Of a stretch of DNA of 6,839 nt, positions 1 to 6,839 are shown piece by piece (position 1 is the stretch's first letter; each line of letters starts with the position of its first letter). The translations under genes were made by a program, and so were the position numbers. A model generated the notes under the pieces. The model ran no database searches. It was not told the DNA's origin and saw only the letters and a program-made list of their open reading frames with translations. Source of the DNA: Conexibacter sp. (lineage in GTDB: Bacteria > Actinomycetota > Thermoleophilia > Solirubrobacterales > Solirubrobacteraceae). Where the stretch lies: assembly GCA_025964295.1 (NCBI GenBank), contig JAOPZD010000652.1, positions 1 through 6,839 on the forward strand, in the 5' to 3' direction.

Positions 1-1
1 C

Positions 2-358
2 GGCGCCGGCCGCCGCGCCCCGCGCCGGCACCGGCGCTGGGTGCCGTTCGCCAAGGGCTTCGCGGTGCTCGCGGTCCTGCTTGTCCTGATCGCCAGCGGC
101 GGCTGGATCGCCACCCGCAGCGTCTACTTCGTCGGCACCGACGACAACGGGTTCGTGACGCTGTACTCCGGCCTGCCCTACGAGCTGCCGGGCCTCGACC
201 TCTTCACCACCGAGTTCACCAGCGGCGTGCCGGCGCAGGAGCTGTCGCCGCAGGTCCGGCGCACGGTCACCGAGCACAAGCTGCGGTCCCACGACGACGC
301 CGTCGACCTCATCCGCCAGCTCGAGCGCGGCGACCTGGCCGGGCAAACCGCCTCGTGA
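2..358 (+). CDS. pstP: PP2C-family Ser/Thr protein phosphatase, C-terminal part (partial at the left edge)
   Basis: Only the last 118 residues are visible; the frame is open to the left edge, so the catalytic domain lies outside the window. What can be seen is a basic arginine-rich stretch (visible residues 4-12), one membrane segment (about 14-38) and an external tail of about 80 residues. The tail has a YFVG motif and an LYSGLPYEL motif, which I recognise from the C-terminal extension of actinobacterial PstP/Stp phosphatases. In that family the cytoplasmic PP2C domain uses metal ions to dephosphorylate PknA/PknB and their substrates. The assignment rests on this tail and on gene order (rodA, pbpA and pknB follow, as in Mycobacterium); no catalytic residue can be checked here. 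The GTG at 41 is internal, at the start of the membrane segment, and is not the true start. The TGA stop (356-358) overlaps the next start in a GTGA. Confidence 0.8.
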   Translation, partial: GAGRRAPRRHRRWVPFAKGFAVLAVLLVLIASGGWIATRSVYFVGTDDNGFVTLYSGLPYELPGLDLFTTEFTSGVPAQELSPQVRRTVTEHKLRSHDDAVDLIRQLERGDLAGQTAS

Positions 359-1722
359 GTGCGCGCAACCGCGAGCTCTTCGCCCTGATCCCGGCGGCGC
401 TGCTGGTGTCGGCGGGGTTCGCCGCGGTCTTCCTCTCGCGCGACGACCTGCTCGGCGGGCTGTCGGGGACCAACCAGGTCTCCAACGTCTCGCTGACCTA
501 CGGCGCGATCTTCCTGGGGCTCTGCGTCGCCGCGCACGTGGTGCTGCGGCTCACGCTGCCCAACGCCGACCCCTACCTGTTCCCGCTCGCGGCGCTGCTG
601 GCGAGCTTCGGCCTGGTCGAGATCTACCGGATCGACGACGGCCTCGCGCGCCTGCAGGCGCAGTGGTTCGTCATCGGCCTGGGGCTGTTCACGGCCACGA
701 TCGTCCTGCTGCGCGACTACCGCAAGCTCGAGCGCTACCGCTACCTGATCGCCATCGGCGGCATCATGCTGCTGCTGCTCCCGCGCGCCTTCCCGCCGGT
801 CAACGGCGCGTACCTGTCGATCCAGATCGGCTCGCTGAGCGTGCAGCCGGCGGAGTTCGCCAAGATCGCGATCGTCGTCTTCCTGGCGTCCTACCTGCGC
901 GACACGCGCCAGCTGCTGGTGACCGCCGGGCGCCGGGTCCTGGGCGTCACGATCCCGCCGCTGAAGCACTTCGGCCCGATGCTCGTCATCTGGGGCACGT
1001 CGATGCTGCTGCTGTTCTACATCCGCGACATCGGCTCGTCGGTGATGTTCTTCGGCGCGTTCCTGGCGATGGTCTACGTCGCGACCGACCGGCTGTCGTT
1101 CGTCGTCGTCGGGGTCGGGATCTTCAGCCTCGGCGCCTACCTCGTCGCGGGGCACATCGGCCACATCGCCGACCGCATCGACGCGTGGCAGCACCCGTTC
1201 GACCCCGCGCTGCTCAACCGCGTCTCGGGTGGCAGCTACCAGCTGGCCCAGGGCCTCTGGGCGCAGGCCGACGGCGGCGTGCTCGGGCAGGGCTTCGGCC
1301 AGGCGGTGCTGCGCCTGTCGGGCGACCCGAACTGCCCGACGCTCGCCAGCTCGACGGTCAACTGCTCGCTGCTGCCCGCCCCGCACACCGACTTCATCTA
1401 CGCGGTGATCGTCAACGAGCTCGGCCTCGTCGGCGCCGGCGGGCTGCTGTGCGTGTACCTGCTCGTCGTCCAGCGCGGGTTCAAGATCGCGATGCTCGCG
1501 CGCGACTCGTTCTCCAAGCTCCTGGCCACCGGGCTGACGTCGGTCTTCGCGCTGCAGGTCTTCGTCATCGTCGGCGGCGTCACCAAGCTGATCCCGCTGA
1601 CCGGCGTCACGCTGCCGTTCGTCTCCTACGGCGGCTCGTCGGTGCTGGCCAACTTCGTCCTGCTCGCGCTGCTGCTGCTGGTCTCCGACCGCGCGCGGCG
1701 CGAGGCGGAGCTGCCGACGTGA
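355..1722 (+). CDS. rodA: SEDS-family peptidoglycan glycosyltransferase (RodA/FtsW)
   Basis: A 455-residue polytopic membrane protein that polymerises lipid II into glycan strands together with a class B PBP. Family motifs are all present: VQPAEFAK (163-170); the catalytic-type Asp in RDIGSS (D225); RIDAW (274-278); the GQGFGQ turn (311-316); PHTDFIYA (343-350); and IPLTGVTLPFVSYGGSS (413-429). The N-terminus carries about 70 residues with an extra membrane segment or two before the core, common in actinobacterial members. Between GQGFGQ and PHTDF the external loop is longer than in the RodA proteins I recall and holds Cys327 and Cys337. The GTG start at 355 overlaps the phosphatase stop; I see no strong ribosome binding site there, so translation is probably coupled. 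RodA is preferred over FtsW because the partner pbpA follows directly and the order matches the mycobacterial rodA-pbpA pair. Sequence alone separates the two poorly. Confidence 0.93.
   Translation: MSARNRELFALIPAALLVSAGFAAVFLSRDDLLGGLSGTNQVSNVSLTYGAIFLGLCVAAHVVLRLTLPNADPYLFPLAALLASFGLVEIYRIDDGLARLQAQWFVIGLGLFTATIVLLRDYRKLERYRYLIAIGGIMLLLLPRAFPPVNGAYLSIQIGSLSVQPAEFAKIAIVVFLASYLRDTRQLLVTAGRRVLGVTIPPLKHFGPMLVIWGTSMLLLFYIRDIGSSVMFFGAFLAMVYVATDRLSFVVVGVGIFSLGAYLVAGHIGHIADRIDAWQHPFDPALLNRVSGGSYQLAQGLWAQADGGVLGQGFGQAVLRLSGDPNCPTLASSTVNCSLLPAPHTDFIYAVIVNELGLVGAGGLLCVYLLVVQRGFKIAMLARDSFSKLLATGLTSVFALQVFVIVGGVTKLIPLTGVTLPFVSYGGSSVLANFVLLALLLLVSDRARREAELPT
1707..1710 (+). promoter_or_regulatory. Ribosome binding site for pbpA
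   Basis: GGAG inside the end of rodA, eight bases before the GTG at 1719. It supports choosing this GTG as the pbpA start. The rodA, pknB and ddl starts lack an equally clear site. Confidence 0.55.
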
Positions 1723-3157
1723 ACAAGCCGATCAGCCGCCTGTTCGTCGTCGCGCTGCTGATGTTCGGCGCGCTGCTGGTCTCCACGTCCTGGTGGACGG
1801 TCCTGCGCGCCGACCAGCTCGACAAGGACACGCACAACAACCGCGCGCTGATCCGCGAGCAGAAGATCCGGCGCGGCACGATCTTCGCGGCCGACGGCTC
1901 GGCGGTCGCGCGCTCCACGCGCGACGCCGAGGGCGTCTACCACCGCAGCTACCCGCAGGGCAAGCGCTTCGGGCATCCGGCGGGCTACTCCTACAGCTCG
2001 ATCGGGCAGACCGGCCTCGAGCGCTATTACAACGACGACCTGACCGGCGTCAAGAACGCGATCACCACCACCTTCGAGCAGCTGGTCGGCAAGGCGCGCG
2101 AGGGCGACGACCTGCGGACCTCGCTGGTCCCGCGGGCCCAGCAGCTCGCGCTCGACGAGATCGCGCGGGTCGGCCAGAGCGGCGCGGCCGTCGCGCTGGA
2201 CCCGCGCACGGGTGCGATCAAGGTGATGGCCTCGACCCCGACCTACGACCCCAACACGATCGCCCGCCGGGGCGCGTTCAACGCGGCCAACAAGGACAAC
2301 AAGAACACGCCGCTGGTCAACCGCGCCGTGCAGTTCGGCGCCGCGCCGGGCTCGACGTTCAAGGTCGTCACCGCGACGGCGGCGCTCGACACGGGGCGGT
2401 TCTCGCCGACCTCCTCGGTCAACGGCGACAGCGGCCAGAAGTTCTCCGGCGTCGCGCTGGCCAACGACTTCAACGACAGCTTCGGGCAGATCGACCTCAA
2501 GACGGCGCTGGCCAAGTCGGTCAACACCGCGTTCGCCAACGTCGGCGAGAAGCTGGGCAAGTCCACCATGAAGGAGTACATGGAGCGCTTCGGGTTCGAC
2601 AAGAAGCCCCAGCTGGACTACCCCAAGGACACCATGTCGGCCTCGGTCGTGGCGCCGACCCCGCCGGGCCGCGCGGTCTCGCCGACGTCGCGCTTCGTGG
2701 ACGTCGGGCGCATGGCGATCGGCCAGGGCGGGCTGCAGGCCACGCCGCTGCAGATGGCCCAAGTCGCCGCCGCGGTGGCCAACGGCGGCAAGCTGATGAA
2801 GCCCCGCCTGGCGAGCCGCGTGGTCGATCGCGACGGCCGCACGGTCGACACCATCCAGCCCTCCGTGCAGTCCGAGGTCATGAAGTCGTCGACGGCCGCC
2901 GCCGTGACCGACATGATGGTGGGCGTGGTGCAGAGCGGCACCGGCACGAAGGCCCAGATCCCGGGCATCCAGGTCGCGGGGAAGACCGGCACGGCCGAGA
3001 CCGAGTTCGGGGCCAAGATCAACGACGTCTGGTTCATCGGCTTCGCGCCGGCCGACAACCCCCGGATCGCCGTCGCGGTGACGGTCAAGGCCGTGACCGG
3101 CTTCGGCGGCGACTTCGCCGCGCCGATCGCCCGCGACATCATGCAAGAGCTGCTCAA

Positions 3158-3161
<4 letters not shown>
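1719..3161 (+). CDS. pbpA: Class B penicillin-binding protein, D,D-transpeptidase (PbpA/PBP2 type)
   Basis: A 480-residue protein anchored by one N-terminal membrane segment (about 7-27), with the rest outside the membrane. The N-terminal part shows the RRGTIFAADG motif (51-60) typical of class B PBP pedestal domains. The transpeptidase domain (about 155-480) has all three active-site motifs in order: SxxK as STFK with nucleophile Ser212 and Lys215, SxN as SVN (267-269), and KTG at 422-424 followed by TAE. It should cross-link stem peptides in new glycan made by the RodA encoded just upstream. There is no glycosyltransferase domain and no PASTA domain. Length and layout match mycobacterial PbpA (about 490 residues). 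The GTG start at 1719 overlaps the rodA stop and has a GGAG site before it. The reading frame stays open far upstream within rodA, but that part is arginine/alanine-rich shadow translation, not protein. Confidence 0.95.
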
Positions 3162-5079
<1,918 letters not shown>

Positions 5080-5083
<4 letters not shown>

Positions 5084-6048
5084 GGGTCGCGGTCCTCGGC
5101 GGCGGCCGGTCGTCCGAGCACGAGGTCTCGCTGGTGTCGGCGGCGACGGTCGGCCAGGGCCTGCGCGACGCCGGCCACGACGTCGTGGCGGTCGAGCTGG
5201 CGCGCGACGGCACGTGGTGGCACGACGGCGAGGAGCTCGCGCTGCATCCCGGCCGCGGCCTGCTCGAGGCCGACGTGGTGTTTCCGGTCCTGCACGGGCC
5301 GTTCGGCGAGGACGGGACGGTCCAGGGGCTGCTCGAGCTGCTCGACGTCCCCTACGTCGGGTCCGGCGTGATGGCCAGCGCGGTGTGCATGGACAAGGTG
5401 GTGTTCAAGGAGCTGATGGCGCAGGCCGGGATCCCGCAGGTCGGCTACGCGCTGGTCGAGGCGGGCCGCGAGCGCCCGTCGCTGGAGCACCTCGGCTTCC
5501 CGCTATGGGTCAAGCCGGCGCGGCTGGGCTCGTCGGTGGGCATCGTCCGCGTCGCGCAGGCGGCCGACATCGACGCCGCGCTGGACGAGGCGTTCTCCCA
5601 CGACGACCGCGTGATCGTCGAGGCGAGCGCGACCGGCCTGGAGATCGAGTCCTCCGTGCTGGGCGACACCCACGACGCCCGCGTGTCACAGCCCGGCGAG
5701 ATCGTCCTGCTGCGCGACGGCTGGTACGACTACGAGGCCAAGTACACCGAGGGCGGCATGCGCCTCGAGTTCCCGGCCCGCATCTCGCCGGCCGCCCGCG
5801 AGCTCCTGCGCACCACCGCGGCCCGCGCCTTCGCCGCCGCCGGCTGCTCCGGCCTGGCCCGCGCCGACTTCTTCGTCGACGGCGAGACCGTGCTGCTCAA
5901 CGAGCTCAACACGTTGCCGGGCCAGACCCCGACCTCCGTCTACGGCGTCCTCTGGGAGAAGTCCGGCCTGCCCTACCCGGAGCTGGTCGACGAGCTCTGC
6001 CACATCGCGGTCGCCCGCTTCGAGCGCGAGCGCGCGCTGCGCCACTGA
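5080..6048 (+). CDS. ddl: D-alanine--D-alanine ligase
   Basis: A 322-residue cytoplasmic ATP-grasp enzyme that joins two D-alanines using ATP, giving the dipeptide that MurF adds to the peptidoglycan precursor. Motifs: GGGRSSEHEVSL (7-18) with the substrate-side Glu13; HGPFGEDGTVQG (72-83); MDK (104-106); VKPARLGSSVGI (144-155) with ATP-binding Lys145 and Ser151; hinge Glu181; omega-loop YDYEAKY (216-222); and metal ligands Asp263, Glu275 and Asn277 in RADFF and NELNTLPG. Tyr222 matches the tyrosine of E. coli DdlB (Y216) that favours D-Ala over D-lactate, and Glu13/Ser151/Tyr222 match its Glu15/Ser150/Tyr216 triad, so a normal vancomycin-sensitive ending is predicted. Length is typical. The GTG start at 5080 overlaps the pknB stop and places the glycine-rich motif immediately after the first strand. 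Its place directly after pknB is unlike Mycobacterium or Streptomyces. Confidence 0.96.
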
Positions 6049-6063
6049 CCGGCGGCGAGCCCC

Positions 6064-6076
6064 GGGTGTCACACCC
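6064..6076. promoter_or_regulatory. Perfect 13-base inverted repeat between ddl and the sigma-factor gene
   Basis: GGGTGT-C-ACACCC is an exact dyad with a one-base centre, sitting 15 bases after the ddl stop and 27 bases before the chosen sigma start. CC before it and GG after it would extend pairing with one bulged C. As DNA it could be an operator for a dimeric regulator. As RNA it gives only a five-pair stem with a TCA loop and no T-run follows, so it is a poor intrinsic terminator. The protein that might bind it is unknown. Confidence 0.4.
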
Positions 6077-6103
6077 CGGCGCGTGGCGCGAGTACAAGAG
6101 TGC

Positions 6104-6676
6104 ATGCCCACCTCATGGACAGCGCGAGCGGATGGTGAGCTCCTCGCGGCCGCCCGGCGCGACCCCGAGGCGTTCGCCGAGCTCTACCGCCGCTACGAGC
6201 CGGTCGTCGCGACGTTCCTCGTGCGCCAGAGCCGCGACGCGGAGCTGGCCGCCGACCTCACGGCCGAGACCTTCGCCGCGGCGTTCGTGGCGGCCGGGCG
6301 CTTCCGCGACACCGGCGCGCCGGCCGCCGGCTGGCTGCTGGGCATCGCCCGCAACCTGCTGCTGACGAGCTGGCGCCGGGGTCAGGCCGAGAGCCGCGCC
6401 CGGCGGCGGCTCGGCGTGAGCACCACCAGCCTGGGCGAGGCGTCGCTGGAGCGCTTGGAGGCGCTGCTGGACGCCGAGGCCGCCGCGCCGCTGCTGGACC
6501 GCGCGCTGCAGGCGCTGCCGGAGACGCAGCGGGAGGCCGTCAAGGCCTATGTCTTGGAAGAACAGCCGTACGCCGCGCTCGCGCAGCGCCTCGGCGTCGA
6601 AGAAGCCACCGTGCGCCAGCGCGTCAGCCGCGGGCTGGCCCGGATGCGCACCACCCTGGAAGGAGCCCCACGATGA
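6104..6676 (+). CDS. ECF-type RNA polymerase sigma-70 factor
   Basis: A 190-residue two-domain sigma factor. The sigma-2 region (about 23-93) has an AFAELYRRYEP opening, the core-binding stretch DLTAETFAAAF (51-61) and GWLLGIARNLLLTSWRR (76-92), the part that contacts the -10 element. An Ala/Glu-rich linker follows. The sigma-4 region (about 130-183) begins LPETQREAV and carries a helix-turn-helix (YAALAQRLGVEEATVRQRVS, 156-175) for the -35 element. There is no sigma-3 and no C-terminal extension, so this is a plain ECF factor. I chose ATG 6104 because it puts sigma-2 near the usual distance from the N-terminus; an in-frame GTG at 6083 would add seven residues but has no visible ribosome binding site. 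The gene is 55 bases after ddl, so read-through is possible. Its stop overlaps the next gene in ATGA, pointing to a co-expressed partner. Target genes and ECF group cannot be told from here. Confidence 0.92.
   Translation: MPTSWTARADGELLAAARRDPEAFAELYRRYEPVVATFLVRQSRDAELAADLTAETFAAAFVAAGRFRDTGAPAAGWLLGIARNLLLTSWRRGQAESRARRRLGVSTTSLGEASLERLEALLDAEAAAPLLDRALQALPETQREAVKAYVLEEQPYAALAQRLGVEEATVRQRVSRGLARMRTTLEGAPR
6658..6665 (+). promoter_or_regulatory. Strong ribosome binding site for the last gene
   Basis: GGAAGGAG lies within the end of the sigma-factor gene, seven bases before the ATG at 6673. It is the best Shine-Dalgarno match at any gene start in the window and supports the reality of the truncated downstream gene. 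It also suggests that gene is well translated relative to the sigma factor. Confidence 0.7.
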
Positions 6677-6839
6677 CCGCCAGCGAGCACGAGCCGCTGC
6701 TGCCCGAGACCCATGACGCGCTCATGACGGCGGTCCGCCGCCACGCCGCGCGGCGGTCGGCGACGGCGGGCAATCGCCGGGTGCGGATCTCCCGCCGTGC
6801 CGCGGTGGCCGGCGTCGGCGTGGCCCTGGCGGGCGGCAC
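6673..6839 (+). CDS. Unrecognised protein with an N-terminal hydrophobic segment, partial at the right edge
   Basis: Only the first 55 codons are visible. The ATG overlaps the sigma-factor stop (ATGA) and has a strong ribosome binding site. The product starts with an acidic stretch (residues 5-15), then a probable amphipathic helix rich in Ala, His and Arg (15-28), a basic patch (34-42) and a hydrophobic run (RAAVAGVGVALAGG, about 42-55) that reaches the edge. I do not recognise the family. Position makes a membrane-bound regulator of the sigma factor plausible, but there is no HxxxCxxC zinc motif (no cysteine at all so far) and the cytoplasmic part is only about 40 residues, short for a classical anti-sigma domain. 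ISRRAAVAG loosely resembles a twin-arginine export signal, so an exported protein is the main alternative. Confidence 0.7.
   Translation, partial: MTASEHEPLLPETHDALMTAVRRHAARRSATAGNRRVRISRRAAVAGVGVALAGG

Noticed and set aside
178..1386. Long open frame on the - strand opposite rodA
   Set aside because: Its product is an Arg/Asp/Gln/Glu/Val-rich string with no domain. Such frames are expected opposite high-G+C genes because third-position G/C removes stop codons; rodA on the + strand has all its family motifs.
1626..3146. 506-codon open frame on the - strand opposite pbpA
   Set aside because: Low-complexity His/Arg/Asp/Gly-rich translation with no recognisable fold, fully covered by a clear PBP gene.
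1793..3157. Upstream extension of the pknB frame, giving a protein over 1,000 residues long
   Set aside because: The part before 3158 is an alternative-frame reading of pbpA. Kinase homology starts just after GTG 3158.
5683..5690. GTGTCACA inside ddl, sharing the core of the dyad at 6064-6076
   Set aside because: Only half of the palindrome matches and it lies in coding sequence; chance is the simplest account.
6051..6085. Intrinsic terminator after ddl
   Set aside because: The inverted repeat gives only a short stem with a three-base loop, and no T-run follows.

Overview
The window is about 99% protein-coding, very high in G+C, and every gene I can support lies on the + strand. The gene order (PP2C phosphatase, SEDS glycosyltransferase, class B penicillin-binding protein, PASTA serine/threonine kinase) is that of the actinobacterial cell-growth and division locus known from Mycobacterium as pstP-rodA-pbpA-pknB. 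This points to a high-G+C actinomycete-type bacterium. The lack of a second kinase gene (pknA), and ddl following pknB directly, argue against a mycobacterium or Streptomyces. A deep lineage such as Thermoleophilia/Solirubrobacterales is my guess, but the sequence alone does not prove it.

Region 1 (2-6048) is one tightly packed unit of five genes: the C-terminal end of the phosphatase, rodA, pbpA, pknB and ddl. Each junction is the same 4-base GTGA overlap, in which the GTG start of the next gene shares bases with the TGA stop of the previous one. This implies one transcript with coupled translation. The proteins form one circuit. Ddl makes the D-Ala-D-Ala end of the peptidoglycan precursor. 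RodA polymerises glycan strands from lipid II, and PbpA cross-links them. PknB probably reads muropeptides or lipid II through four external PASTA domains and phosphorylates cytoplasmic targets, and the phosphatase reverses this.

Region 2 (6049-6103) is the only real non-coding gap. It is 55 bases long and holds a perfect 13-base dyad (6064-6076).

Region 3 (6104-6839) holds an ECF-type sigma-70 factor. It overlaps by ATGA with the start of an unrecognised gene cut by the right edge. The visible part of that gene has a short basic N-terminus followed by a hydrophobic segment, so it could be a membrane partner of the sigma factor or an exported protein.

I saw no tRNA, rRNA, CRISPR, mobile element or attachment site, and no wholly new system. 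The points most worth checking are ddl inside the kinase/SEDS operon, a two-cysteine insertion in the external loop of RodA, a possible FHA-docking threonine motif in the PknB linker, the dyad before the sigma gene, and the non-standard sigma partner.
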